A DNA stretch of 64,000 bases from Paraburkholderia translucens (GTDB taxonomy: Bacteria; Pseudomonadota; Gammaproteobacteria; Burkholderiales; Burkholderiaceae). This document shows positions 43,512 to 54,897 of this stretch, in pieces. Positions within the stretch are counted from its first letter, which is position 1. The number at the start of each line of letters is the position of its first letter. The translations under genes and the position numbers were made by a program. Under the pieces are notes generated by a model that worked only from the letters and a program-made list of their open reading frames with translations, had not been told where the DNA came from and ran no database searches. Location of the stretch: NCBI RefSeq assembly GCF_020881035.1, contig NZ_JAJITC010000004.1:248001-312000 (forward strand), written 5' to 3'.

Positions 43512-43559
43512 TCACTCCACCGTCACCGACTTCGCCAGATTCCACGCTTTGTCCACATC
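43512..43559 (-). pseudogene. glmS 3' tail (fossil attTn7)
   Basis: The last 15 codons and stop of a glmS-like gene: DVDKAWNLAKSVTVE, against the usual DVDKPRNLAKSVTVE. Codons immediately upstream do not resemble GlmS. The stop codon lies 23 bp from the transposon right terminus, the distance at which TnsD-directed Tn7 insertion occurs. The recognised attTn7 sequence is kept while the gene is gone. Confidence 0.75.
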
Positions 43560-43627
43560 AGATTGGAAGACATCAGCAAGATTGCCGACGACCTGGCGAA
43601 CCGCAGTCCGGGAGTTTTCACCGAAAA

Positions 43628-43660
43628 AACAACGGCCACCTCATAAAGGTGGCCGTTGTT
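43628..43660 (-). terminator. Rho-independent terminator of gyrB
   Basis: A 13-bp perfect stem (AACAACGGCCACC / GGTGGCCGTTGTT) with a 7-nt loop. On the minus strand it is followed by a run of T. It lies about 120 bp after the gyrB stop. Confidence 0.88.
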
Positions 43661-43780
43661 TCTTACGGAATCACGCTTGACTGGATGTCATCAGCTTGAG
43701 CTATCGGGACGCGTCATTCAATAAAAGTCTCACCCGATGCATCCCAAAATCTCACGTTATGGTTCCTGCTACACTACCCC

Positions 43781-46300
<2,520 letters not shown>

Positions 46301-46319
46301 TCAAAACGCCATAAAAACG

Positions 46320-46343
46320 CCAAAGGGGCGCTGCGCCCCTTGG
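46320..46343 (-). terminator. Hairpin after dnaN
   Basis: CCAAGGGGCGC and CGCCCCTTTGG pair on the minus strand and are followed by CGTTTTTA. A T-run on the other side makes it look bidirectional. It probably attenuates read-through from dnaN into gyrB. Confidence 0.7.
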
Positions 46344-46366
46344 TGTTTTTCTTGATGTTAGACGCG

Positions 46367-47470
46367 TCAGATACGCATCGGCATCACCACGTACTTGAAT
46401 TCGTCGTTCTCGGGAATCGTGATCAACGCGCTGGAGCTGGCGTCACCCAGGCTCACCTGCAGCATGTCGACCTTCAGGTTCGCGAGCACGTCGAGCAGGT
46501 ACGTGACGTTGAACCCGATATCGACGCTGTCGCCGTCGTATGCGATTTCCAGTTCTTCCTGCGCCTCTTCCTGATCGGCGTTGGTCGACGTGATCTTCAA
46601 CTGGCCCGGCTCGACGATGCAGCGCACGCCCTTGAATTTGTCCGAGGTCAGAATCGCCGCGCGTTGCAGCGAGCGCTGCAGTTCCTCGCGACCAATCTGG
46701 AATTTGTTCTTGTGCGACTTCGGAATCACGCGCTGGAAGTCGGGGAACTTGCCTTCCACGAGCTTCGACACGAGTTCGACCTGGCCGAACGTGAATTTGA
46801 CCTGCGTCTGCGCGATGTCGATCTTGACCGTGTCGTCGATGTCTTCGAGCAGGCGCTGCAGTTCGAGAATCGTCTTGCGCGGGATGATCACTTCCTGGCG
46901 TGCGAACGAGCCCTCGATCTTCATCGACGAGAACGCGAGACGGTGGCCGTCCGTCGCGACTGCCATCAGCTGGTCGCCGTCCACCACCAGCAGCATGCCG
47001 TTCAGGTAGTAGCGGATGTCCTGCTGGGCCATCGAGAAATGGACCATGCCGAGCAACTGGCGGAACGTCTTTTGCGGAACCACGAGGCTCGCGCCGTAGT
47101 CTTTAGCCTGAGCGACGGTCGGGAATTCGTCTGCGGCGAGCGTTTGCAGTGCAAAGCGGCTTTTGCCGGACTGCACGGTCAGGCGCTTGTCGTTCAGCGT
47201 CAGCGTGACCTGACCTTCGGGCATCGCGCGCAGAATGTCGAGGAGCTTGCGCGCCGCCACCGTGGTCGCGACCGAATCGCCGCCCACGCCAAAATCGGCG
47301 CGCGTGGTGATCTGCAACTCGAGGTCGGTCGACAGGAACGATACGTCCGGACCGTTCTTGGTGATCAGCAAATTGGCGAGGATCGGCAACGTATGGCGGC
47401 GTTCGACGATGCCGCTCACGGTTTGCAGCGGCCTGAGGAGGTTATCGCGTTCGGTCTTGACCAGTTGCAT
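46367..47470 (-). CDS. dnaN: DNA polymerase III beta sliding clamp
   Basis: 367 residues from ATG 47470 (MQLVKTERDNLLRPLQTVSG); the frame is open 28 codons further upstream, but family alignment supports this Met. The clamp fold comprises three similar domains; the N-terminal part has VERRHTLPILANLLI and the C-terminus ends EFKYVVMPMRI, as in other DnaN proteins, where this end forms part of the partner-binding groove. The dimer encircles DNA and tethers polymerase III. It sits between dnaA and gyrB. Confidence 0.99.
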   Translation of the reverse strand: MQLVKTERDNLLRPLQTVSGIVERRHTLPILANLLITKNGPDVSFLSTDLELQITTRADFGVGGDSVATTVAARKLLDILRAMPEGQVTLTLNDKRLTVQSGKSRFALQTLAADEFPTVAQAKDYGASLVVPQKTFRQLLGMVHFSMAQQDIRYYLNGMLLVVDGDQLMAVATDGHRLAFSSMKIEGSFARQEVIIPRKTILELQRLLEDIDDTVKIDIAQTQVKFTFGQVELVSKLVEGKFPDFQRVIPKSHKNKFQIGREELQRSLQRAAILTSDKFKGVRCIVEPGQLKITSTNADQEEAQEELEIAYDGDSVDIGFNVTYLLDVLANLKVDMLQVSLGDASSSALITIPENDEFKYVVMPMRI

Positions 47471-47746
47471 AGGGTTCCTTCGTTGATATAACGGCCTGCA
47501 CGCCTTAAGGGACAAGCTTTCCAGCGTGCAGCCGCGGCTCCCCGCCGGCGCCATGAAAAGCGCCCGACACGGCGTGAAATCCGCCCGCGGCCGCCGGGCG
47601 GTTAAACCTGTATTGTGCCTGAAAACGGGACCGCCTCACTAAATTGGGGGCGAGTTTGGGAATAAACAGGTCGATTTTGCGGAGCTTGCTCCGGGTTGCT
47701 GCCAGGTTGCCTGTCCCCTGCCCGTTTTCCTGCTTTTCATGCGCGC

Positions 47747-49345
47747 CTAGCCCTTCAGCGTCTGCTCCAGCACGTGCAGTTCGTGGTTCAGCTGCGCGTC
47801 CTTGCTGCGCTCGTCGGCGATCTTGCGCACCGCGTGCAGCACCGTCGTGTGGTCGCGCCCTCCGAACAGCTCGCCGATCTCCGGCAGGCTCTTCTGCGTC
47901 AGTTCCTTGGCCAGATACATCGCGATCTGCCGCGGCCGCGCGATATTCGCCGGACGCTTTTTCGAATACATGTCCGCGACCTTGATGCTGTAGAAGTCGG
48001 CGACCGTTTTCTGGATGTTTTCCACGGAGATCTGGCGGTTCTGAACCGTGAGCAGATCTTTCAGTGCTTCCTTCGTCAGCTCGATCGTAATTTCGCGGCC
48101 ATGGAACTTTGAATAAGCGAGGATCTTGCGTAGCGCGCCTTCGAGTTCGCGCACGTTCGAGCGCAAATGCTTCGCGACGAAGAACGCAACGTCCTCGCTC
48201 AGGCTCACGAATTCCGATTGCGCCTTGCGCATCAGAATCGCGACGCGCATTTCCAGCTCGGGCGGCTCGATCGCCACGGTTAGACCGGAGTCGAAGCGCG
48301 AGATCAGGCGGTCGTCGATACCCGAGATTTCCTTCGGATACGTGTCGCTCGTGATGATCACCTGCGCCTTGTTCGCGACCAGCGCCTCGAATGCGTAGAA
48401 GAATTCTTCCTGCGTGCGCGACTTGCCTGAAAAGAACTGAATATCGTCGATCAGCAGCAGGTCGAGCGAGTGGTAGTAGCGTTTGAAGTCGTCGAATGCC
48501 TTGCGCTGGTACGCCTTCACGACGTCGGACACATACTGTTCCGCGTGGATATAGCGGATGCGCGCGCCGGCTTTGTCCATCAGCAACTGATTGCCGATCG
48601 CATGGATCAGGTGGGTCTTGCCGAGACCTACACCGCCATACAGGAACAGCGGGTTATACGAGATGCCGGGGTTGTCCGCGACCTGGATTGCTGCGGCGCG
48701 CGCGAGCTGGTTCGCCTTACCGGTCACGAAGTTGTCGAAGGTCAACACGGGATTCAGCTTCGAGCGCTCGTACATCGAGTCGTTCTCGCCGCTGCCGGCC
48801 GCGCCTGCTCCCTGGCCCGGACGCCACGTGCGGCGCCCGGCGGCGGCTTCGTTCGCGTCGAGGCTCGGCAGATCGAGATCGGCGGCATCGTCGGCGGCGC
48901 TGCGCGCGTTTGCGTTTTGCGCGGCGAGCGCCGCTGTCGCGGCTGCGGGATTCGCGCGCGCGGTCTGGGCCGCCTGCACGGCGCCCACGGCCGCATCCAC
49001 GGCGGCGACGCCACCGGCATTTCCGCCCTGCGGCGCGACCGAAGCCGGACGTGCGGAGGATGACGCCGGCGCAGCCCCTGCCGGGCCGCGCATGCCGGCC
49101 TTCGGATCCAGTACGAATTGCACTTCCACCGGCGCGTGCCAGAAATCGCGGGCCATATCCGCGATGCGGCCGGAGAACTGGCTCTTGACCCAGTCGAGCT
49201 TGAAGCGGTTCGGCGCGGCGATGCTCAACGTGTTCGCAGCGGCGTCGAAGGCGACCGGGGCCAAGGGTTTGATCCACGTCACGTATTGCTGGGGCGTAAG
49301 CTCACGCTCCAGCAATGCGGAACAGTGTTGCCAGAATTCGTTCAT
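47747..49345 (-). CDS. dnaA: Chromosomal replication initiator DnaA
   Basis: 532 residues from ATG 49345 ([20 protein letters not shown]). Domain I is followed by an unusually long Ala/Pro-rich domain II (about residues 95-200), common in Burkholderia. The AAA+ domain III begins [15 protein letters not shown] with Walker [14 protein letters not shown] and Walker [10 protein letters not shown]. The C-terminal DnaA-box-binding domain IV has the signature [15 protein letters not shown]. It opens oriC and loads DnaB. It is divergent from rpmH across the putative origin. Confidence 0.99.
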   Translation of the reverse strand: MNEFWQHCSALLERELTPQQYVTWIKPLAPVAFDAAANTLSIAAPNRFKLDWVKSQFSGRIADMARDFWHAPVEVQFVLDPKAGMRGPAGAAPASSSARPASVAPQGGNAGGVAAVDAAVGAVQAAQTARANPAAATAALAAQNANARSAADDAADLDLPSLDANEAAAGRRTWRPGQGAGAAGSGENDSMYERSKLNPVLTFDNFVTGKANQLARAAAIQVADNPGISYNPLFLYGGVGLGKTHLIHAIGNQLLMDKAGARIRYIHAEQYVSDVVKAYQRKAFDDFKRYYHSLDLLLIDDIQFFSGKSRTQEEFFYAFEALVANKAQVIITSDTYPKEISGIDDRLISRFDSGLTVAIEPPELEMRVAILMRKAQSEFVSLSEDVAFFVAKHLRSNVRELEGALRKILAYSKFHGREITIELTKEALKDLLTVQNRQISVENIQKTVADFYSIKVADMYSKKRPANIARPRQIAMYLAKELTQKSLPEIGELFGGRDHTTVLHAVRKIADERSKDAQLNHELHVLEQTLKG

Positions 49346-49726
49346 CAAGTTGCTGTCGTTATGGTGTGCACGGCGGTCGCCGCTGCTCCTGTCGCGCGCG
49401 CAACAAGGCCCTGAGCAGCCAGGCGTAACGGCCCCAGGCGCTTGTACCACAAGGGTTTGCGGGACAAACGTGCCGGAGCGACGTGCAACATTTTTGGGAA
49501 GTAAGGCGAGATTCTAACGCCAAAATGGAGCCGCCAGTGAGTTATCCACAGGGACGGATCGTCTGACCCGGCAAGCGCGGGCCGCGCCGAAAGATGGCTA
49601 AACTATTGACGGCCAACGGAAAACCAGTTTAAATAGCGGGTTCCGCGAAAACCAATTTCAGTAAACCACCGGCCATTGCGCTTTCAGCGATGATCGCGCG
49701 GTTTTTTTCGATCAAGTGAGAGCAAC
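49346..49726. other. dnaA-rpmH intergenic region, possible oriC
   Basis: 381 bp between divergent dnaA and rpmH, where betaproteobacterial origins are often found. It contains one perfect DnaA box TTATCCACA (49542-49550) and an AT-rich stretch near 49620-49700. I could not find a dense set of further perfect boxes, so the exact origin is unproven. Confidence 0.6.
49606..49634 (+). promoter_or_regulatory. Sigma-70-type promoter for rpmH
   Basis: TTGACG (49606-49611), a 17-bp spacer, then TTAAAT (49629-49634), about 90 bp upstream of the rpmH start. Confidence 0.6.
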
Positions 49727-49861
49727 ATGAAACGTACTTACCAACCTTCCGTTACCCGTCGCAAGCGCACCCATGGCTTTCGCGTTCGCATGAAGACCGC
49801 TGGTGGCCGCAAGGTCATCAATGCACGTCGCGCGAAGGGTCGCAAGCGCCTCGCAATCTAA
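49727..49861 (+). CDS. rpmH: 50S ribosomal protein L34
   Basis: A 44-residue protein, [20 protein letters not shown] then [20 protein letters not shown], the invariant L34 sequence. It is a basic late-assembly protein of the large ribosomal subunit. GAGAG lies upstream of ATG 49727. It is first in the rpmH-rnpA-yidD-yidC run that diverges from dnaA. Confidence 0.99.
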
Positions 49862-49880
49862 GGCAAGTGGATTGCGCGCT

Positions 49881-50360
49881 GTGACCGAAGCCCGCGGCGA
49901 AGCGGGAGCGGCCGGGGCGCAGCAACCGGGCTCGGTTCCGTTGCGAGCGCAAGCCAACTTCCCCAAAGCCGCAAGGCTACTAAAAACGGATGAATTTTCA
50001 TCCGTTTTTCGTTTGCGGCCGTGGCGCCGTACCGCGCATTTCGTCGTGTACGGCCGGCCCACCGGCAACGAGGCGCGTCTTGGTCTCGTGGTCGGCAAGA
50101 AGTATGCCCCGCGCGCGGCCACGCGTAATCTGGTACGCCGGATCGCTCGCGAAGCCTTCCGGCTGCGTCGCGCGGAATTCGGCGGTTGGGATGTGCTGCT
50201 GCGTCTACATACGCGTTTCGACAAGAAAGCGTTGCCGAGCGCGTCGTCTTCGCCGTTAAAGACGCTGTGCCGCAGCGAAATCGAGGCGTTGCTCGACAAG
50301 GCAGCGCGCGAAATTACCCGTCGTCAGGCGCCGCCCGCGGAGGCGCCCAGGACGGATTGA
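49881..50360 (+). CDS. rnpA: Ribonuclease P protein component
   Basis: About 159 residues from GTG 49881, 19 bp after rpmH. The conserved RNase P protein core is [32 protein letters not shown] and the signature [15 protein letters not shown]. It binds the RNA subunit and the 5' leader of pre-tRNAs. The N-terminal 35 residues before FPKAARLL are an Ala/Gly-rich extension, so a later start is possible. Confidence 0.97.
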   Translation: MTEARGEAGAAGAQQPGSVPLRAQANFPKAARLLKTDEFSSVFRLRPWRRTAHFVVYGRPTGNEARLGLVVGKKYAPRAATRNLVRRIAREAFRLRRAEFGGWDVLLRLHTRFDKKALPSASSSPLKTLCRSEIEALLDKAAREITRRQAPPAEAPRTD

Positions 50361-50472
50361 CGCAGTGACCACCCGCACCAAGGCCGCCGCCATTCGCGTG
50401 GCGCCGGCAGCTTCAGGGCGCGGGCGTCGCCCGGTACTTCACGTTGCGCGGCGCCCCCCCGCCGCATCTGCC

Positions 50473-50703
50473 ATGCAAACGGTACTCATCGCTTTATTGC
50501 GTTTTTACAAGCTTGCCGTGAGCCCCATGCTCGGCAACCGGTGCCGCTTTTACCCTTCCTGCTCTGATTACGCGCGCGAGGCAATCCAGTATCATGGCGC
50601 CGCGCGCGGGACTTATCTCGCCGTGAGGCGTGTTTGCCGCTGTCACCCGTTTTCCGCGGGCGGCATCGATCTCGTCCCGCCACCCACTTCTGAAAAGCGC
50701 TGA
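50473..50703 (+). CDS. yidD: Membrane protein insertion efficiency factor YidD
   Basis: 76 residues from ATG 50473 ([20 protein letters not shown]). It carries the YidD signature [15 protein letters not shown] and [19 protein letters not shown] at 50365 would add 36 residues, but family length favours the ATG. It is a small peripheral inner-membrane protein that assists YidC-dependent insertion. It sits between rnpA and yidC as in most proteobacteria. Confidence 0.95.
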   Translation: MQTVLIALLRFYKLAVSPMLGNRCRFYPSCSDYAREAIQYHGAARGTYLAVRRVCRCHPFSAGGIDLVPPPTSEKR

Positions 50704-50733
50704 CGCGCCGTTCCATCGACACTGAGACAACGC

Positions 50734-52392
50734 ATGGATATCAAACGCACCGTCCTATGGGTCATCTTTTTCATGTCAGCGGTCATGCTGTTCGACAACT
50801 GGCAACGCGACCACGGACGCCCGTCGATGTTCTTCCCGAGCACGACGCCGAGCCAGACCGCAGGCAGCGCCGCGCCGGGCACCACGACCCCGGGAACCCA
50901 GCCGGCCGATCTGCCGGCCACCACCGCGGCCGCGCCCGGCAATGCGCCGGCGGCTGCACAATCGCAACTCGTGAAGTTCAGCACCGACGTCTATAGCGGC
51001 GAAATCGATACGCGCGGCGGCACGGTGTCGCGCCTGTCGCTCGTCAAGCAGGGTGACGGCAAGCAGCCGGACCTCGTGATCACGCTGTTCGACAAAACGA
51101 ACAATCACACGTATCTGGCGCGCACCGGCTTGCTGGGCGGCGATGTCCCGAATCACAACGACGTCTTCACGCTGATGCCGAATCAGCCGACCCACCTCGC
51201 TGACGGTCAGAACTCGTTCCAGATGAGCTTCGAGTCGCCGGAAAAAGGCGGACTGAAGGTCATCAAGACGTACACGTTTACGCGCGGCAGTTATGTGATC
51301 GGCGTCGAGACGAAGGTCCAGAACGTCGGCACCACGGCGGTGACGCCGCAGATCTATATGGAACTCGTGCGTGACGACCAGCCGGTCGAAACGCCACGCT
51401 TCTCGCACACGTTCATCGGACCGGCTGTCTACACGAACGAGCACCACTTCCAGAAGATGACGTTCAGCGATCTGGACAAGAACAAGCAGAACTTCGCGAC
51501 GTCGGCCGACGACGGCTGGGTCGCCATGGTCCAGCATTACTTCGCGACGGCGTGGATTCCGCAGGAAGGCACAAAGCGCGAGTTCTACGCCGAGAAGATC
51601 GATCCGTCGCTGTATCGCGTCGGCATGAAGCAGGCGCTGCCGACCATTCAGCCGGGCCAGACCGTCAGCGTGTCCGCGCGTCTGTTCGCCGGTCCGGAAG
51701 AAGAGAAGATGCTCGAAGGCATCGCACCGGGGCTCGAGCTCGTGAAGGACTACGGTTGGGTCACGATCATCGCGAAGCCGCTGTTCTGGCTGCTGTCGAA
51801 GATCCACAGCTATGTCGGCAACTGGGGCTGGTCGATCGTGCTGCTCACGGTGCTGATCAAGGCAGTGTTCTTCCCGCTGTCGGCCGCGAGCTACAAGTCG
51901 ATGGCGCGCATGAAGGCGATCACCCCGCGCATGCAGGCGTTGCGCGAGCGCTTCAAGGGCGACCCGCAGAAGATGAACGCGGCGCTGATGGAGCTGTACA
52001 AAACCGAGAAGGTCAATCCGTTCGGCGGCTGTCTGCCGGTCGTGATCCAGATTCCGGTGTTCATTTCGCTGTACTGGGTGCTGCTGTCGTCGGTGGAAAT
52101 GCGCGGTGCGCCCTGGATTCTGTGGATTCAGGATCTGTCGCAGCAGGACCCGTACTTCATTCTGCCGATCCTGATGGCCGTGTCGATGTTCCTGCAGACC
52201 CGCTTGAACCCGACGCCGCCGGACCCGGTTCAGGCGAAGATGATGATGTTCATGCCGATCGCGTTCTCGGTGATGTTCTTCTTCTTCCCGGCGGGCCTCG
52301 TGCTGTACTACGTCGTGAACAACGTGCTGTCGATCGCGCAGCAGTACTACATCACGCGGATGATGGGCACCTCGAAGGCGAAGCCGGCCTGA
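50734..52392 (+). CDS. yidC: Membrane protein insertase YidC
   Basis: 552 residues. A signal-anchor helix ([19 protein letters not shown]) is followed by a Pro/Ala/Thr-rich linker and the large periplasmic domain (about residues 85-350). The conserved five-helix insertase core (about 360-545) has [40 protein letters not shown] and [20 protein letters not shown]. The hydrophilic-groove Arg of the first core helix is represented by the Lys/Arg of these segments. It inserts and folds inner-membrane proteins alone or with SecYEG. A strong terminator follows. Confidence 0.98.
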   Translation: MDIKRTVLWVIFFMSAVMLFDNWQRDHGRPSMFFPSTTPSQTAGSAAPGTTTPGTQPADLPATTAAAPGNAPAAAQSQLVKFSTDVYSGEIDTRGGTVSRLSLVKQGDGKQPDLVITLFDKTNNHTYLARTGLLGGDVPNHNDVFTLMPNQPTHLADGQNSFQMSFESPEKGGLKVIKTYTFTRGSYVIGVETKVQNVGTTAVTPQIYMELVRDDQPVETPRFSHTFIGPAVYTNEHHFQKMTFSDLDKNKQNFATSADDGWVAMVQHYFATAWIPQEGTKREFYAEKIDPSLYRVGMKQALPTIQPGQTVSVSARLFAGPEEEKMLEGIAPGLELVKDYGWVTIIAKPLFWLLSKIHSYVGNWGWSIVLLTVLIKAVFFPLSAASYKSMARMKAITPRMQALRERFKGDPQKMNAALMELYKTEKVNPFGGCLPVVIQIPVFISLYWVLLSSVEMRGAPWILWIQDLSQQDPYFILPILMAVSMFLQTRLNPTPPDPVQAKMMMFMPIAFSVMFFFFPAGLVLYYVVNNVLSIAQQYYITRMMGTSKAKPA

Positions 52393-52444
52393 TGTTCCGT
52401 GCCGCGGCGGCCGGCATGGCCGCCGCCGGCACAAGCTGAAAACG

Positions 52445-52476
52445 AAAAGCCGCCCGGTGCGAACCGGGCGGCTTTT
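52445..52476 (+). terminator. Rho-independent terminator after yidC
   Basis: AAAAGCCGCCCGGT, a 4-nt loop, ACCGGGCGGCTTTT. Symmetric, so it could also serve the convergent regulator gene at 52533. Confidence 0.9.
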
Positions 52477-52532
52477 CTTATGGTGCGATTGAAGGAAATG
52501 CGGCACGCGGCCGCGTGATCATTCTTCGTCGA

Positions 52533-52940
52533 TCATTCTTCGTCCGAATCTTCACCGTAGAAGCGCACGATCATTTCCTCGACGAGGTTTCGGTCTTTCG
52601 GCGTCAGCGATGCGATCTTCGACGCCAGCTCGATCGTTTCGGGTGTCGGCGGGTATTTTTCGCCGCGTGCCATCGGTCTTGCGCTCGTGCCGGGCGGCGG
52701 TCCGTAATGGAGCCAGTGCTCCTTGACGTTCAACCATTCGGCGAGTGTGCGCAACTTGTCCGGCTTTGGAATCGTCGTGCCCGTCAGCCATTTGTGCGCG
52801 GTCTGTGGTGTCACGGGACGCTCGCCGTGATAGCGAAGATTGAACTGCTCGGCGAGTTTGGTCCCGCCGCGAATTTTCAGCGGCTCGAGCAGATCTTTCA
52901 GCCTCCTCGCGAAGGCGGCTTTTTCTTTGTCGGTTGGCAT
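52533..52940 (-). CDS. XRE-type helix-turn-helix regulator
   Basis: About 135 residues from ATG 52940 (MPTDKEKAAFARRLKDLLEP). An N-terminal lambda-repressor-like domain has TKLAEQFNLRYHGERPVTPQ and TAHKWLTGTTIPKPDKLRTL, where TPQTAHKWL is the recognition helix. The C-terminus is an acidic helix (TPKDRNLVEEMIVRFYG). It resembles small phage-type regulators retained in Burkholderia chromosomes. Two related 13-bp palindromes upstream (53001 and 53155) are candidate operators for autoregulation. Confidence 0.85.
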   Translation of the reverse strand: MPTDKEKAAFARRLKDLLEPLKIRGGTKLAEQFNLRYHGERPVTPQTAHKWLTGTTIPKPDKLRTLAEWLNVKEHWLHYGPPPGTSARPMARGEKYPPTPETIELASKIASLTPKDRNLVEEMIVRFYGEDSDEE

Positions 52941-53000
52941 GTGCCAGATTGTGCAATTCAGCATCCATCCAGTTGACAACCAGTCGAGCTTAGGTTTCTC

Positions 53001-53013
53001 TTATTTGAGATAG
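53001..53013. promoter_or_regulatory. Operator-like palindrome, copy 1
   Basis: TTATTTGAGATAG, an imperfect version of the palindrome at 53155. It lies 61 bp upstream of the XRE regulator start. Confidence 0.4.
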
Positions 53014-53154
53014 TTTTAGCTTGTAGCGCACGTTGGACAACGCGTTGCGTGGAATCGGCTTTTTTCATCTCTTTATTGCCTGGCTTGCTTTTCCCTCAGT
53101 CGCAAATCCTATCCGGTCTCAGTTCTTCTTAAGCGACGCGGTACTAATCCTAGC

Positions 53155-53167
53155 TTATCTAAGATAA
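53155..53167. promoter_or_regulatory. Operator-like palindrome, copy 2
   Basis: TTATCT-A-AGATAA, a perfect 13-bp inverted repeat in the 381-bp gap between the XRE regulator and mnmE. The rest of the gap shows no gene. Confidence 0.45.
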
Positions 53168-53321
53168 ATACGAGTTTCTCCGACAATAGTCCCAGCGAGT
53201 TTGCGATCCGCTTCGCGCCCTTGCCAGCGGCCTTCCGATTCGAGACTCGCGCGTTACAATGCCTCCGCCGTTTCCATCGGCGCGGCCCTGCCCTTCCCCT
53301 CGCGTTTTCGCCCGAATTCCC

Positions 53322-54716
53322 ATGCTCACGACCGACTCCGATCCCATCGTCGCCATTGCCACTGCACCCGGCCGCGGAGGCATCGGTGTCGTGCGGATCT
53401 CGTTGGGCCGTGCCGGCGAGGCGGCGGCCCAGCCATTGATGCAGGCGCTCACCGGCCAGACGCTCGCGCCGCGGCACGCGAGCTACGTGCCGTTTCTTGA
53501 TGCCAGCGGCAATCCGCTCGACCGCGGCATCGCGCTGCACTTTCCCGCGCCGCATTCGTACACCGGCGAGCACGTGCTCGAACTGCAAGGCCACGGCGGC
53601 CCGGTCGTGCTGCAGTTGGTGATGCAGCGCTGCATCGACGCCGGCCGCGCGTTCGGCCTGCGCCTTGCCGAGCCTGGTGAATTCACGCGCCGCGCATTCC
53701 TCAACGACAAACTCGATCTCGCGCAGGCCGAAGCCGTCGCCGATCTCATCGAGGCGAGCACCGAGGCCGCCGCCCGTTCGGCCGGCCGCTCGCTCGACGG
53801 CGCGTTTTCGCGCGATATCCATGCGCTTGTCGAAGAGGTGATTACGCTGCGGATGCTGGTCGAAGCGACGCTCGACTTCCCGGAAGAAGAGATCGACTTT
53901 CTCGAAGCCGCCGACGCGCGCGGCAAGCTCGCGCGCATTCGCGAGGGTCTCGCGCACGTGCTGAGCGAGGCGCGCCAGGGGGCGTTGCTGCGAGAGGGTT
54001 TGTCGGTCGTGCTAGCGGGACAGCCGAACGTAGGCAAGTCGTCGCTGTTGAACGCGCTCGCCGGCGCCGAACTGGCGATCGTCACGCCGATTGCCGGCAC
54101 GACGCGCGACAAGGTCGCGCAGACGATCCAGATCGAAGGCATCCCGCTGCACGTGATCGACACAGCCGGCCTGCGTGAGACGGAAGACGAGGTGGAGAAG
54201 ATCGGCATCGAGCGCACGTGGGGCGAGATCGAGCGCGCGGACGTGGTGCTGCATCTGCTCGACGCACGCACCGGCATGACGACCGACGACGAAACGATCG
54301 CCGGGCGCTTTCCGCGCGGCGTGCCGGTCGTGCGCGTGCTGAACAAGACCGACTTGACCGGGCTCGCGCCGGCGACCCAGGCGCTCGACGCTGATCTCGA
54401 ACTCAGCGAGGTGCGACTGTCGGCGAAAAAGGGTGACGGCGTCGCGCTACTGCGCGACGAACTGCTGCGAATCGCCGGCTGGCAGGCGGGTGCGGAAAGC
54501 GTCTATCTCGCGCGCGAGCGGCACCTGATCGCGTTGCGCGCGGCCGACGAGCATCTGGCGACCGCCGCCGCACATGCGGAGCAAAATGCCCAGGCGCTCG
54601 ACCTGTTCGCCGAGGAATTGCGGCTCGCGCAGGATCAGTTGAATTCGATTACCGGTGAGTTCGGCTCGGACGATCTGCTCGGCGTGATTTTCAGTCGATT
54701 CTGTATCGGCAAGTAG
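53322..54716 (+). CDS. mnmE: tRNA modification GTPase MnmE (TrmE)
   Basis: 464 residues from ATG 53322 ([20 protein letters not shown]). The N-terminal folate-binding domain has [10 protein letters not shown] and [15 protein letters not shown]. The G domain has [14 protein letters not shown] (G1), GTTRDKV (G2), DTAGLRET (G3) and NKTDL (G4). The C-terminal tetrapeptide CIGK contains the functionally required Cys. With MnmG it modifies the wobble uridine of several tRNAs. Position downstream of yidC is standard. The 3' end doubles as a known integration site for SGI1-type islands. Confidence 0.99.
   Translation: MLTTDSDPIVAIATAPGRGGIGVVRISLGRAGEAAAQPLMQALTGQTLAPRHASYVPFLDASGNPLDRGIALHFPAPHSYTGEHVLELQGHGGPVVLQLVMQRCIDAGRAFGLRLAEPGEFTRRAFLNDKLDLAQAEAVADLIEASTEAAARSAGRSLDGAFSRDIHALVEEVITLRMLVEATLDFPEEEIDFLEAADARGKLARIREGLAHVLSEARQGALLREGLSVVLAGQPNVGKSSLLNALAGAELAIVTPIAGTTRDKVAQTIQIEGIPLHVIDTAGLRETEDEVEKIGIERTWGEIERADVVLHLLDARTGMTTDDETIAGRFPRGVPVVRVLNKTDLTGLAPATQALDADLELSEVRLSAKKGDGVALLRDELLRIAGWQAGAESVYLARERHLIALRAADEHLATAAAHAEQNAQALDLFAEELRLAQDQLNSITGEFGSDDLLGVIFSRFCIGK
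54699..54716 (+). other. SGI1-type attB-like sequence at the mnmE 3' end
   Basis: TTCTGTATCGGCAAGTAG resembles the 18-bp core at which SGI1-family islands integrate in mnmE/trmE/thdF of other bacteria. I find no second copy in the window, so no bounded island is visible. Confidence 0.5.
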
Positions 54717-54897
54717 CTCCAGAGTTGCAAGGCCGCCATGACTCGCCGCCGCACGGCCCACACCGGCCAAATGATCACCATGCCAGCGCGACCGCCAATC
54801 ACACTCCGTCGACCAAAAACCGGCTTCATTTTTGGTACACAGCCAACACAAAGGATTAGAATGCGCGCTGTCCGAGTCTGATCGTACCGTGTCCAGC

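Larger units (their letters stand above)
43490..43780. other. Junction between transposon right end and gyrB
   Basis: Contains the glmS tail remnant, the gyrB terminator and about 120 bp of sequence with no recognisable gene. The DNA between the glmS tail and the terminator does not encode more of GlmS. Confidence 0.6.

Noticed and set aside
49542..49550. Calling a complete oriC from the single perfect DnaA box
   Set aside because: One box is not enough. The origin location is likely here by gene order, but the sequence alone does not define it, so it is listed only as a possible oriC region.
50776..52506. A 576-codon minus-strand frame across yidC
   Set aside because: Antisense shadow of yidC with Arg/His-rich low-complexity sequence.
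53109..53957. A 282-codon minus-strand frame over the mnmE start
   Set aside because: Antisense to the N-terminal part of MnmE. No ribosome site and no family.
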